From Mangrovactinospora gilvigrisea (GTDB lineage: Bacteria; Actinomycetota; Actinomycetes; Streptomycetales; Streptomycetaceae), in the NCBI RefSeq assembly GCF_001879105.1, contig NZ_MLCF01000127.1:1-64000 (forward strand): a stretch of DNA of 64,000 nt, given 5' to 3'. Shown here piece after piece: positions 25,112-34,279 of the stretch; the stretch's first letter is position 1; every line of letters begins with the position of its first letter. Under the pieces are notes generated by a model. The model saw only the letters and a program-made list of their open reading frames with translations, made no database searches and was not told the DNA's origin. Position numbers and translations under genes: made by a program.

Positions 25112-26530
25112 TCAGACGCGGAAGACCTGCTTGGGGAGGGTGTGGGCGAGGTCCGCGGCGGTCTGCGCGGCCTCCTCCTCGCTGAGGCGGTGCTCCGCGA
25201 CCAGCCCCGACAGGTAGGCGCAGTCGAGCCGGCGGGCCACGTCGTGCCGGGCCGCGATCGAGCAGAACGCGCGGGTGTCGTCGACGAAGCCGGCCGTGTT
25301 GTAGAACCCGGCGGTCTCGGTGACCGCGGCCCGCCAGCGCAGGATCGCCTCCGGCGCGTCCAGGAACCACCACGGCGCGCCGACCTTCATCGCCGGGTAG
25401 TGCCCGGCCAGCGGCGCGATCTCCCGGCTGAAGGAGGTCTCGTCCACGGTGAAGACGACGAACGTGAAGCCCGGCTCCCGGCCGAAGGCGTTGAGCAGCG
25501 GCTGGAGCGCCCGGGTGTACTCGGTGGCCACCGGGATGTCGCAGCCGGTGTCCGGGCCGAACTCCTCGAAGACCGCGCGGTGGTGGTTGCGCCGCACGCC
25601 CGGGTGGAGCTGCATCACCAGGCCGTCCTCGACCGACATGCGCGCCGACTCGAAGAGCATGTGGGCGCGGAACGCCTCGCCCTCGGCGGCCGTCACCGGC
25701 TCGCCGCGGTAGGCCTTCCCGTAGATCTCCGCGGCGGCGGACGCCTCCAGCGGCGCCGTGCCGGCCGCCTCCACGCCGTGGTCGGTGCAGCTGGCGCCGT
25801 GGGCGAGGAAGTGGCGGCGGCGGTCGCGCAGCGCCGCCAGGTAGCCGGCGTAGTCGGCGGTGTCGATGCCGGACGCCTCCGCCAGCAGCCGCAGGTTGGC
25901 GGCGATGTCGGGCCGCTCGGGGTCGGTGACGCCGTCCGGGCGGAAGGTGGGGGCGACGCGGCCCTTCCAGCTCGGGTCGTCGGCGAGCGCCCGGTGGTCG
26001 GCGAGGTCGTCCCACGGGTTGTCGGTGGTGGCCAGCACCTCGAGGTTGAACCGGTGGTAGAGCGCCCGGGGGCGCAGCTCCGGCTCGGCGAGCGCGGCGG
26101 TGATGCGGTCGTAGAGCGCGTCCGCGTTGCCGGCGGACGGCTGCTCCCGCACCCCGAACAGGTCGTGCAGCTCCGACTCCAGCCACAGCCGGGAGGGGGT
26201 GCCGCGGAACAGGTGCCAGTGGGCGCAGAGCAGCCGCCAGATCTCCCGCGGGTCCGCGTCGGGGTTGCGGACGCCGAGCCGGTCGAGCGGGACGCCCGCC
26301 GAGTACAGCATCCGCGTCACGTAGTGGTCGGGGGTGACCAGCAGCGCGGCGGGGTCGGGGAACGCCTCGTCGCGGGCGAGGATGCCGGCGTCGATATGGC
26401 CGTGCGGGGAGACCAGCGGCAGGTCGGCGACGTGCGCCAACAGGCGCCGGGCGACCGCGCGCCGGGACGGCTCGGAGGGCAGCAGCCGGTCCGGGTGCGG
26501 GGCGAGCGGAAGGGCGTTCGGCTGGGGCAT
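25112..26530 (-). CDS. uxaC: Glucuronate/galacturonate isomerase
   Basis: A uronate isomerase of about 472 residues, an amidohydrolase-fold enzyme that converts D-glucuronate to D-fructuronate or D-galacturonate to D-tagaturonate in the cytoplasm. Landmarks are LVSPHGHIDAGILA (HxH metal motif), LVTPDHYVTRML, TTDNPWDDL, MQLHPGVRRNHH and the late GAPWWFLDAPEAI. Start candidates are the ATG at 26530 or the ATG at 26539. It is divergent from a sugar ABC transporter, with two LacI-type operators in the shared region. The other Ashwell-pathway genes (uxaB/uxuB, uxaA/uxuA) are not in the window. Confidence 0.92.
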   Translation of the reverse strand: MPQPNALPLAPHPDRLLPSEPSRRAVARRLLAHVADLPLVSPHGHIDAGILARDEAFPDPAALLVTPDHYVTRMLYSAGVPLDRLGVRNPDADPREIWRLLCAHWHLFRGTPSRLWLESELHDLFGVREQPSAGNADALYDRITAALAEPELRPRALYHRFNLEVLATTDNPWDDLADHRALADDPSWKGRVAPTFRPDGVTDPERPDIAANLRLLAEASGIDTADYAGYLAALRDRRRHFLAHGASCTDHGVEAAGTAPLEASAAAEIYGKAYRGEPVTAAEGEAFRAHMLFESARMSVEDGLVMQLHPGVRRNHHRAVFEEFGPDTGCDIPVATEYTRALQPLLNAFGREPGFTFVVFTVDETSFSREIAPLAGHYPAMKVGAPWWFLDAPEAILRWRAAVTETAGFYNTAGFVDDTRAFCSIAARHDVARRLDCAYLSGLVAEHRLSEEEAAQTAADLAHTLPKQVFRV

Positions 26531-26561
26531 GGGCGGCATCGTGGCACCGATGACAGAGCGG

Positions 26562-26575
26562 TGCAAGCGCTCCCA
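26562..26575. promoter_or_regulatory. LacI-family operator 1 (uxaC side)
   Basis: TGCAAGCGCTCCCA matches the LacI-family consensus TGnAAnCGnTTnCA with one mismatch. It lies about 23-45 bp upstream of the uxaC start, where repression would block uxaC transcription. The LacI-type gene at 30551 in the same locus is the likely binder. Confidence 0.6.
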
Positions 26576-26637
26576 GGAAATACGTCAGAAATTCCCAAGA
26601 CATCAACGATCAATGTCTCCAGGGGCATTGACGGCTC

Positions 26638-26651
26638 TGCAACCGCGTGCA
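26638..26651. promoter_or_regulatory. LacI-family operator 2 (transporter side)
   Basis: TGCAACCGCGTGCA matches the consensus TGnAAnCGnTTnCA with one mismatch (GT for TT). It lies about 83 bp upstream of the binding-protein gene start and 76 bp from operator 1, so one repressor could control both divergent transcripts. Confidence 0.55.
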
Positions 26652-26733
26652 AAAGTCCCAGGCAATCCTGCCCAGTTGTCCCCGTCACAGGACCACCGGC
26701 CCTGCTCCGAGCCACCCGATTGCGAGGTGCCGT

Positions 26734-28035
26734 ATGGGCGGCCCCCCACGCCCCACCTCCGAACGCCCCCCGAACCGCCGAGCCGTGCTCTCCGCGCTGG
26801 CCGCCGCGCCCGCCGCGGCGCTCCTGGCGGGCTGCGGCTCCGACTCCACCTCCGGCGGGGGGCGCACCCTCACCTACAACTACTGGGGCGCCTCCGACCG
26901 CGCGCTGCTCGTCGAGAAGGCCGTCCGCCTCTTCGAGAAGCTCCACCCCGGCACCACCGTCAAGACCAGCTTCTCCGACTTCGGCTCCTACTGGCAGAAG
27001 ATGATGACGGCGGCCGCGGGCGGCAACACGCCCGACGTGCTGGAGATGGACTACGCCTACATCCACGCCCTGGGCGACCACGGCGTCCTCGCCGATCTCA
27101 ACCCGTACGTCGGCGCGGACAAGCAGATCGACCTGAGCACCCTGCGGCCCCAGCTGAGGGCCTCCGGCATGGTCGGCGCCAAGCGGTACGCCGTCCCCGT
27201 CGCGCTCAACAGCCTCGCGGTGATGTACGACGCCAAGCTCTACAAGGAGGCCGGCGCGGTGCCGCCGTCCCTGTCGATGAGCTACGAGCAGTGCATCCAC
27301 GAGACCGCCAAGATCAGCCGGTACACCCGCGGCAAGCAGGCCGGGATGACCGACCCGGCCGTCAACTACCAGGGCCTGGAGATCTGGCTGCAGCAGCACG
27401 GCAAGGCGCTCTTCACCGCCTCCGGGAAGCTCGCCTTCGAGCCCGAGGACCTGCGCACCTACCTGACGCTGATGCAGAAGTGGCGGGAGAGCGGCGGCCT
27501 CGGTCCGGCCAGCGTCATCAACGACACGCTGCCCGGCACCCCCGTCGGCGCCAACCGCGCCGCCGCCGTCATCACCTGGGACAACCAGCTGGCCGGCTTC
27601 GCCGGGCAGCGCGGCTCGGCGCTCTCGCTGTCGCTGCCGCCCACCGACACCGGCGTCTCCGGGGTCTACCCCAAGGCGTCCATGCTGATGAGCATCTCCG
27701 CCAACAGCCCCCGGCGGGCGCTGGCGGCCACGTTCGTCAACTTCATGATCAACGACCCGCGGGTGGGCCGGATCCTCGGCTCCAACCTCGGCATGCCGCC
27801 CACCGACGGCCAACTGCCCTACTCCCGCACCTTCAAGGGCACCGACGCCGTGGTCCGCGACTTCGAGGCCTCCATCGCCTCCAAGCAGGTCCGCACCCCC
27901 GTCGCGCCGCCGCAGGCCGGCGGTGAGTTCAACACCTACTACGGCCGCGTCTACGAAAAGCTCAGCTACCGCCGGATCGGCATCGACGAGGCCGTCAAGG
28001 AGATCTTCCAGCAGGCCGAGGTCATCCTCGGCTGA
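26734..28035 (+). CDS. Sugar ABC transporter substrate-binding lipoprotein
   Basis: A 433-residue cluster-B extracellular solute-binding protein. The N-terminus has RR followed by a hydrophobic stretch and the lipobox LLAGC (Cys about 31). The mature part starts with a Ser/Gly linker and LTYNYWGASD, typical of carbohydrate-binding proteins, and carries the family block ANRAAAVITWDNQLAG. It is the first gene of a binding protein-permease-permease operon, divergent from uxaC. A hexuronate or oligouronide ligand is inferred from that neighbour. Confidence 0.88.
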   Translation: MGGPPRPTSERPPNRRAVLSALAAAPAAALLAGCGSDSTSGGGRTLTYNYWGASDRALLVEKAVRLFEKLHPGTTVKTSFSDFGSYWQKMMTAAAGGNTPDVLEMDYAYIHALGDHGVLADLNPYVGADKQIDLSTLRPQLRASGMVGAKRYAVPVALNSLAVMYDAKLYKEAGAVPPSLSMSYEQCIHETAKISRYTRGKQAGMTDPAVNYQGLEIWLQQHGKALFTASGKLAFEPEDLRTYLTLMQKWRESGGLGPASVINDTLPGTPVGANRAAAVITWDNQLAGFAGQRGSALSLSLPPTDTGVSGVYPKASMLMSISANSPRRALAATFVNFMINDPRVGRILGSNLGMPPTDGQLPYSRTFKGTDAVVRDFEASIASKQVRTPVAPPQAGGEFNTYYGRVYEKLSYRRIGIDEAVKEIFQQAEVILG

Positions 28036-28070
28036 CCCGCCGCCACCCCCAGGAAGGAGGGCAGCAACCC

Positions 28071-29012
28071 ATGGCAGCCACCACCGCCCCACCCGCGTCG
28101 CGCACACCGGGCAAGGACGCGCCGCGCCGCCGGCGCCGCGGCAACGCCGCGTACGTCTTCCTCACCCCGTGGATGATCGGAGCCGCCGTGCTCACCGTCA
28201 TCCCGATGCTCGTCTCCCTCTACCTGTCCTTCACGGACTACAACCTCTTCGACGCGCCGCACTGGCTCGGCCTGCAGAACTACAGGCGCCTGCTCTTCGA
28301 CGACCCGCAGTTCCGCGAGTCGGTGTGGGTGACGCTCAAGTACGTCGTCGTCTCCACCCCGGTGAAGCTGGTGCTGGCGCTCGCCGTCGCGCTGCTGCTC
28401 AACACCCGCCGCCGGGGCCGCAACTTCTACCGCGCCGCCTTCTACATGCCCTCGCTGATCGGCGCGAGCGTCGGCGCCGCCATCGTCTGGCGCATCCTGT
28501 TCTCCTCCGGCTCGGTCATCGACCAGCTGACGTCGGCCTTCGGGCTGCACACCGGCGGCTGGGTCGGCAACCCCGACTGGGCGCTGATGGTCGTGGTGGC
28601 GCTCTCCGTCTGGCAGTTCGGCGCCCCCATGGTGATCTTCCTCGCCGGGCTGCAGCAGATCCCGCCGGACCTCTACGAGGCCGCCTCGATGGACGGCGCC
28701 GGGCCCTGGCGCCGCTTCCGCTCGGTGACCGTGCCGATGCTCTCGCCGGTCATCTTCTTCAACCTGGTGCTGGAGATGATCCACGCCTTCCAGGTCTTCA
28801 ACTCGGCGTTCATCGTCTCCAACGGCAACGGCGGCCCGGCCGGCTCGACGTTCGTCTACAGCATGTACGTCTACGAGCTGGGCTTCACCGACTACCGGAT
28901 GGGCTACGCCTCCGCCATGACCTGGATCCTGGTCGTCGTGGTCGGTGTGATCACCGGGGTGCTCTTCAAGACGAGCGGCCGCTGGGTGCACTACTCGGGA
29001 GAGGTGAAGTAG
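28071..29012 (+). CDS. Sugar ABC transporter permease, MalF type
   Basis: A 313-residue permease with six transmembrane helices after a basic cytoplasmic N-terminus. The ATPase-coupling EAA loop reads YEAASMDGAGPWRRFRSVTVP. The strong ribosome site AGGAAGGAGG lies upstream. It follows the binding protein by 35 bp and precedes the second permease by 3 bp. It forms half of the membrane channel for the sugar imported by this system. Confidence 0.92.
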   Translation: MAATTAPPASRTPGKDAPRRRRRGNAAYVFLTPWMIGAAVLTVIPMLVSLYLSFTDYNLFDAPHWLGLQNYRRLLFDDPQFRESVWVTLKYVVVSTPVKLVLALAVALLLNTRRRGRNFYRAAFYMPSLIGASVGAAIVWRILFSSGSVIDQLTSAFGLHTGGWVGNPDWALMVVVALSVWQFGAPMVIFLAGLQQIPPDLYEAASMDGAGPWRRFRSVTVPMLSPVIFFNLVLEMIHAFQVFNSAFIVSNGNGGPAGSTFVYSMYVYELGFTDYRMGYASAMTWILVVVVGVITGVLFKTSGRWVHYSGEVK

Positions 29013-29015
29013 CCG

Positions 29016-29870
29016 ATGTCGCTCCCCGTTTCCTCCGGGCGGCCCGGCCGCACCACGCTGTGGCACGTCTGCGCGCTGGCCGTGCTCTGCGTGCTGCTCT
29101 ACCCGCTGGTCTGGGTGCTCACCTCCGCCGTGAAGCCGGCGGACGAGATCATCTCCAGCCTCGACATGCTCCCCAGCCATCTGGACTGGAGCGGGTTCTC
29201 CACCGCCTCCCAGGGCATCGCGGACGTGCCGGCCTGGCGGTTCTTCACCAACTCGCTGATCCTGGCGATCGGCGCGGTGATCGGGAACGTGCTCTCCTGC
29301 TCGATCTCCGCCTACGCCTTCGCCCGGCTGCGGTTCCGCGGGCGCGGCCCGATGTTCGCCGTCATGATCGGCACGCTGCTGCTGCCGCAGCACCTGCTGC
29401 TCATCCCGCAGTACATCATCTTCCAGAAGGCCCACCTCATCGACACCTATGTGCCGCTGCTGCTGGGCAAGTTCCTCGCGGTCGACGCCTTCTTCGTCTT
29501 CCTGATGGTGCAGTTCGTCCGCGGGCTGCCGCGCGACCTGGACGAGGCCGCGCTGATCGACGGCTGCGGGCCGTTCCGGATCTTCGGGCACATCGTGCTG
29601 CCGCTGATGCGGCCGGCGCTGATCACCACGTCGATCTTCACCTTCATCTGGTCCTGGAACGACTTCTTCACCCCGCTGATCTACCTGCAGTCGCCGGACA
29701 AGTACCCGCTGCCCATCGCGCTGCGGCTGTTCGTCGACGCCACCAGCACCCAGGACTACGGGGCGATGCTCGCCATGTCGGTGATGTCGCTGGCCCCCGT
29801 GGTGATCTTCTTCATCGCCTTCCAGCGGCTCCTCGTCGAGGGCGCCTCCACCTCCGGGCTCAAGGGGTGA
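29016..29870 (+). CDS. Sugar ABC transporter permease, MalG type
   Basis: A 284-residue permease with six helices. The EAA loop reads LDEAALIDGCGPFRIFGHIVLP. It ends with the hydrophobic FQRLLVEG and a short polar tail usual for MalG-type subunits. The stop overlaps a GTG start of the DUF624 gene (GTGA). No ATPase gene accompanies the operon; streptomycetes typically energise such importers with a shared MsiK-type ATPase encoded elsewhere. Confidence 0.92.
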   Translation: MSLPVSSGRPGRTTLWHVCALAVLCVLLYPLVWVLTSAVKPADEIISSLDMLPSHLDWSGFSTASQGIADVPAWRFFTNSLILAIGAVIGNVLSCSISAYAFARLRFRGRGPMFAVMIGTLLLPQHLLLIPQYIIFQKAHLIDTYVPLLLGKFLAVDAFFVFLMVQFVRGLPRDLDEAALIDGCGPFRIFGHIVLPLMRPALITTSIFTFIWSWNDFFTPLIYLQSPDKYPLPIALRLFVDATSTQDYGAMLAMSVMSLAPVVIFFIAFQRLLVEGASTSGLKG

Positions 29871-30490
29871 CCGCCGTGACCGCACGCGCCGCCAAGAAGG
29901 ACACCCCCTACGGCGACCGCTTCAGCCTCTTCGCCGAGTGCCTGTGGCTCGGCGTGCTGACCGCCGTCGCCTGCGTCCCGCTGGTCACCTGGTCCGCCGC
30001 GCTCGCCGCCGGCGCGGCGGCGGTGCGCCGCACCCAGCCCGACGGGCCGTCGCCCGGCCTCGCCCGCCGCTACCTGCGCGACCTGCGGGCCGCGCTGCCC
30101 GGCGGGCTCGCGGTCGGCGCGGGGTCGCTGCTGCTCCTGGGGTTCCTGCTCTTCGACATCCGGCTGGTGCTGGCGCAGCCCGCGCTGCCCGGACGCCCCG
30201 CGGTGCTGGCGCTCGCGCTGCTCGCGGCGGTCCTGGTCCCCGCCGCCGGCCTGCGCGCCGCCGCGCGCTGGGCCTCGGACCGCGACTGGCGGACGGCGGT
30301 CCGCGGCGCCCTCGCCGACAGCCGCCGCGACCCCGGCGGGACGGCGATGCTGCTCGGCGCGGTCGTCATCTGCCTCGCCGTCACCTGGCAGCTGCCGGTG
30401 ATCGCACCGCTGGCGCTCGGCGTGCTGGCGCTGGCCGCGGTGGCGGTCCAGCGGCGGACGGAGCGCATGGGCCGGGCCGTGCGGACGTAG
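29867..30490 (+). CDS. DUF624 (YesV-like) membrane protein
   Basis: A 207-residue membrane protein with four or five helices and the N-terminal block GDRFSLFAECLWLGVLTAV. DUF624 proteins occur in sugar ABC operons of Gram-positive bacteria; their role is unclear. Two in-frame GTG starts exist at 29867 and 29876. I chose 29867 because it overlaps the permease stop by four bases. It is followed 60 bp later by the LacI regulator gene. Confidence 0.8.
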   Translation: MTAVTARAAKKDTPYGDRFSLFAECLWLGVLTAVACVPLVTWSAALAAGAAAVRRTQPDGPSPGLARRYLRDLRAALPGGLAVGAGSLLLLGFLLFDIRLVLAQPALPGRPAVLALALLAAVLVPAAGLRAAARWASDRDWRTAVRGALADSRRDPGGTAMLLGAVVICLAVTWQLPVIAPLALGVLALAAVAVQRRTERMGRAVRT

Positions 30491-30550
30491 CCTGCCTGGT
30501 GCCCGTCCCTCGTCCCCGTCCCCGATCCCGTTCCAGCGAAGGAGCCCTGA

Positions 30551-31585
30551 GTGACCGTCACCATCGCCGAGGTCGCCGCCGCCGCGGACGTCTCGACCTC
30601 CACGGTGTCGCGCTGCTTCGCCCAACCGGACGCCGTGCGCGCCGACACCCGCGAGCGCGTCCTCGAGGCGGCGCGGCGCCTGGGCTACACGCCCAACCGC
30701 ATCGCCCGCTCGCTCGCGGTGGGCCGCACCCGCACCCTCGGCCTGATCGTGCCGGACATCGGCAACCTCTTCTTCGCCTCCATCGCCAAGGCCGTCCAGG
30801 CCCGCGCCCGGGCCAAGGACTACGCCGTCTTCCTCGCCGACACCGACGAGCAGCCCGGCGACGAGGCCGAACTCGCCCTCACCATGGCCAAGCAGGTCGA
30901 CGGCCTGCTGCTGGTCGCCCCCCGGATGAGCGAGGACGAGCTCACCGAGGTCGTCGCCGCCGCCCCCGCAGTGCTGCTCAACCGCCGGATGGACGGCGTC
31001 TCCTCGGTCGCCGCCGCCGGCGCCGAGGGCGTCCGGATGGCCGCCGAGCACGTCCGCGCCCTCGGCCACCGCCACCTCGCCCTCATCCTGGGCGCCCGCA
31101 ACTCCTGGTCCAGCATGGAGCGCAGCCGCGCCGCCCGGCAGGCCTGCGAGGAACTGGGTCTGCAGCTCACCGAGTTCGGCCCGCTGCCGCCCAAGTTCGG
31201 CTCCGGCGTCGGCGCCGCCGACCTGGTGCTCGCCGCCGGCCCGACCGCCGTCGTCGCCCACAACGACATGGTGGCGCTCGGCCTGATCAGCCGGTTCGCC
31301 GAGCGCGGCGTCCGGGTCCCCGACGACATGAGCGTCGTCGGCTGCGACGACACCCTGCTGGCCCGCACCGCCACCCCCAGCCTCACCTCCGTCAGCATCC
31401 CGCTGGACAGCCTCGGCCGGCAGGCCGTCGACCTCATGGTCCGCACGCTCGACCAGCCCGGCCACCGGCCCGCACCCGCCGAGACCGTCCTGGAGAGCGG
31501 CCTGACCGTGCGCAGGTCGACCGGCCCGCTGCGCACCCAAGCCGCACCGCCCACCGCCACCACGACGCAACCCCACCGGAGTTGA
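30551..31585 (+). CDS. LacI-family transcriptional regulator of the sugar locus
   Basis: A 344-residue LacI-family repressor. The N-terminal helix-turn-helix reads IAEVAAAADVSTSTVSRCF (residues 5-23), followed by the hinge YTPNRIARSLAVGRT. The periplasmic-binding-like sensor domain (about 60-330) includes LGLIVPDIGNLFFA and SVVGCDDT. It starts with GTG after GAAGGAG. Two LacI-type operators about 4 kb upstream, between uxaC and the transporter, are the obvious targets. The inducer is presumably the imported uronate or a derivative. Confidence 0.92.
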   Translation: MTVTIAEVAAAADVSTSTVSRCFAQPDAVRADTRERVLEAARRLGYTPNRIARSLAVGRTRTLGLIVPDIGNLFFASIAKAVQARARAKDYAVFLADTDEQPGDEAELALTMAKQVDGLLLVAPRMSEDELTEVVAAAPAVLLNRRMDGVSSVAAAGAEGVRMAAEHVRALGHRHLALILGARNSWSSMERSRAARQACEELGLQLTEFGPLPPKFGSGVGAADLVLAAGPTAVVAHNDMVALGLISRFAERGVRVPDDMSVVGCDDTLLARTATPSLTSVSIPLDSLGRQAVDLMVRTLDQPGHRPAPAETVLESGLTVRRSTGPLRTQAAPPTATTTQPHRS

Positions 31586-31593
31586 ACCGCATC

Positions 31594-32940
31594 GTGACCT
31601 CCTCAGCCCAGCACCGCGCCGTCGTCGTCGGCACCGGCCACCGCGCCCGGATGTACACCCAGGCGCTCGCCGCCCGCGCCGGCCACCGCGTGGTCGCCCT
31701 CTGCGACCCCAACCCCGCCCGCATCGCCTTCCACAACCAGCTCCTCGCCGACGCCGGCGAGCCTCCGGCGCTCGCCTGGTCGCCGGACGAGTTCGAGGCC
31801 GGCCTCGCCGCCGAGCACATCGACGAGGTCGTCGTCACCACCGTCGACGCCGAGCACCACCGCTACATCCTCGCCGCGCTCAAGGCCGGCTGCCGGGTCG
31901 TCACCGAGAAGCCCATGACCACGGACGCCGACAAGTGCGCCGAGATCCTCGCGGCCGTCAAGGAGACCGGCGGGGAGCTGCGCGTCGGCTTCAACTACCG
32001 CTACAACCCCGCCCACGAGACGGTCTACGAGCTGCTGCGGGCCGGCGCCATCGGCGACATCACCTCGGTGCACTTCGAGTGGATGCTCAACGTCCGGCAC
32101 GGCGCCGACTACTTCCGCCGCTGGCACCGCGAGAAGGACCGCAGCGGCGGCCTGATGGTGCACAAGTCCGGCCACCACTTCGACCTGGTCAACTGGTGGC
32201 TCGGCGCCGCCCCCGAGCAGGTCTTCGGCTTCGGCCGGCTCGCCTTCTACGGCCGCGAGAACGGCGAGCGCCTCGGCCTGCGCCGCGACTACGCCAACGC
32301 CTCGGAGGACCCGGACGCCGCCAAGGCCGACCCCTACTCCATCGACCTGGCCGCCGACCCCACCCTCAAGTCCCTCTACCTGGACGCCCAGCACCTGGAC
32401 GGCTACCACCGGGACCGCAACGTCTTCGGCGACGGCATCACCATCGAGGACGACATGGCGGTGCTGGTCCGCTACGAGACCGGCGCCTCGATGAGCTACC
32501 ACCTCACCGCCTACTCCCCGTGGGAGGGCTACCGGGTGATGTTCAACGGCACCCAGGGCCGGCTGGAGCTGGAGGTCGAGGAGAACCTCTGGGCGCAGCC
32601 CCACGAGGGCGCCGAGACCGGCCCCTCCGGCGCCACCGAGCACGGCGGCGTCCTGATGGACAACCCCGGCGGCAAGCGCATCCTGCTGCGCCGCCTGTGG
32701 GAGGCGCCGCGCGAGATCGAGATCCCCGAGGGCCGCGGCTCGCACGGCGGGGGCGACCCCCGGATGCTCAAGGAGCTGTTCGGCCCGATCGGCGACGGCT
32801 CGGACGACGGCGCCGCGCCGTCCGCCGGCGGCGGCGCCACCGAGCGGGACGGCGCCCTCGCGCTGGCCATCGGCCTCGCCGCGAACCGGTCCTTCGCCAC
32901 CGGCCAACCCGTCGCCACGGCGGACCTGTTCACTGTCTGA
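31594..32940 (+). CDS. Gfo/Idh/MocA-family oxidoreductase (copy 1)
   Basis: A 448-residue NAD(P)-dependent dehydrogenase. The Rossmann motif is degenerate: VVVGTGHRARMY replaces GxGxxG. The family signature VTEKPMTT (EKP Lys) is present near residue 107, and the catalytic-region block SGGLMVHKSGHHFDLVNWW is near 183. It is longer than the usual 330-390 residues. The GTG start lies 8 bp after the LacI stop, so it is probably cotranscribed. Within a uronate locus it may oxidise or reduce a sugar acid; the substrate is not determined. Confidence 0.85.
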   Translation: MTSSAQHRAVVVGTGHRARMYTQALAARAGHRVVALCDPNPARIAFHNQLLADAGEPPALAWSPDEFEAGLAAEHIDEVVVTTVDAEHHRYILAALKAGCRVVTEKPMTTDADKCAEILAAVKETGGELRVGFNYRYNPAHETVYELLRAGAIGDITSVHFEWMLNVRHGADYFRRWHREKDRSGGLMVHKSGHHFDLVNWWLGAAPEQVFGFGRLAFYGRENGERLGLRRDYANASEDPDAAKADPYSIDLAADPTLKSLYLDAQHLDGYHRDRNVFGDGITIEDDMAVLVRYETGASMSYHLTAYSPWEGYRVMFNGTQGRLELEVEENLWAQPHEGAETGPSGATEHGGVLMDNPGGKRILLRRLWEAPREIEIPEGRGSHGGGDPRMLKELFGPIGDGSDDGAAPSAGGGATERDGALALAIGLAANRSFATGQPVATADLFTV

Positions 32941-32971
32941 CGTTTCCGACGCCTTGACGCCTTGACGCCCC

Positions 32972-33004
32972 GTTCCCCGCGCCCCCGCCAGGGGCGCGGG
33001 GAAC
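32972..33004. terminator. Inverted-repeat terminator built from the GGGGCGCGGGGAAC motif
   Basis: Positions 32972-32985 and 32991-33004 are perfect 14-bp inverted repeats with a five-base loop. The right arm is the same GGGGCGCGGGGAAC motif found in other gaps of this window. It lies between the two Gfo/Idh/MocA genes and would terminate or attenuate transcription between them. A tandem TTGACGCC repeat lies just before it. Confidence 0.6.
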
Positions 33005-33045
33005 CGCGCCCGGCAACCCGGCCGCCTTCCAGTCCCCAAGGAGCC

Positions 33046-34188
33046 ATGCCCGTGCCCACCCCCCTCCGCGCGGCGATCGTCGGAACCGGCGGCATCGCCA
33101 AGTCCCACCTGCGCGCGCTGCGCTCGCACGCCGACCGCGTCGAGCTCGTCGCCGCCGTCGACATCAACGGCGACGCCGCCGAGGCCTTCTGCGCCGCGGC
33201 CGGCGGCACCGCCACCCCCTACACCGACCTCGACGCCATGCTCGCCGCCGAGCGCCCCGACCTGGTCAGCATCTGCACCCCGCCCACCCTGCACGCCGAC
33301 CAGACCGCCACCGCGCTGCGCGCCGGCGCGTGGGTGCTCTGCGAGAAGCCGCCCTGCCCGTCCCTCGCGGAGTACGACGCCATCACCGCCGCCGAGGGCG
33401 CCGAGAACACCGACGAGCCCGGCCGGGCCGGCCCGTTCGCCTCGATCGTCTTTCAGCACCGCTTCGGCTCCGGCGCGGTCCACGTCCGCCGGCTGCTCGC
33501 CGAGGGCGCGCTGGGCCGTCCGCTGGTCGCGCACTGCCAGACCACCTGGTACCGCGACACCGCCTACTACGCGGTGCCGTGGCGCGGCCGCTGGGCCACC
33601 GAGGGCGGCGGCCCGGCGATGGGCCACGGCATCCACCAGAACGACCTGCTGCTGGACCTGCTGGGGCCCTGGGAGACGGTCAACGCGATGGCCGGCCGCC
33701 TCGTCCACGACGTGGAGACCGAGGACGTCTCCACCGCGCTGGTGCGCTTCCGCGGCGGCGCGCTGGCCACCGTCGTCAACTCCGTGCTGAGCCCGGACGA
33801 GGTGAGCCGCATCCGCATCGACTGCGAGCTGGCCACCGTCGAGCTGGTGCACCTCTACGGCCACTCCAACGCCAACTGGACGATCACCCCCGCGCCCGGC
33901 GTCCCCGCCGAACAGGCCGCCGCCTGGCGCAACTTCGGCGCCGACGTCCCCAGCGGGCACGGCCCCCAGCTCGGCGAGCTGCTGGACGCGATGGCCGCGG
34001 GCCGCCGCCCCCGGGCGAGCGGCCCGGACGGCCGCACCAGCCTGGAGTTCACCACCGCCCTCTACAAGTCGGCGTTCACCGGCCGCCCGGTCACCTCCGG
34101 CTCCATCGGAGCGGACGACCCCTACTACACCGTCCTCCACGGCAACGCCCCGGGCTGGGCCCCGGAGGCCCCGGCGGAGAGCAGGTAA
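33046..34188 (+). CDS. Gfo/Idh/MocA-family oxidoreductase (copy 2)
   Basis: A 380-residue NAD(P)-dependent dehydrogenase with an intact nucleotide motif AIVGTGGIAKSHL (about 9-21), the signature CEKPPC near residue 100, and the catalytic-region block GGGPAMGHGIHQNDLLLD near 186-203. It is clearly a different paralogue from copy 1. ATG at 33046 follows AAGGAG. A hairpin separates it from copy 1. Together the two enzymes may replace the classical fructuronate or tagaturonate reductases, which are absent here; that is inference. Confidence 0.88.
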   Translation: MPVPTPLRAAIVGTGGIAKSHLRALRSHADRVELVAAVDINGDAAEAFCAAAGGTATPYTDLDAMLAAERPDLVSICTPPTLHADQTATALRAGAWVLCEKPPCPSLAEYDAITAAEGAENTDEPGRAGPFASIVFQHRFGSGAVHVRRLLAEGALGRPLVAHCQTTWYRDTAYYAVPWRGRWATEGGGPAMGHGIHQNDLLLDLLGPWETVNAMAGRLVHDVETEDVSTALVRFRGGALATVVNSVLSPDEVSRIRIDCELATVELVHLYGHSNANWTITPAPGVPAEQAAAWRNFGADVPSGHGPQLGELLDAMAAGRRPRASGPDGRTSLEFTTALYKSAFTGRPVTSGSIGADDPYYTVLHGNAPGWAPEAPAESR

Positions 34189-34279
34189 TGCGCGCCGGTG
34201 GATGCACCGACGCCGGCGGCGGCGTCGCGGGGCGGGGGCGCGCGGTGCGCATCTCCGGTCACGGCGCCGGCCCGGCGCG

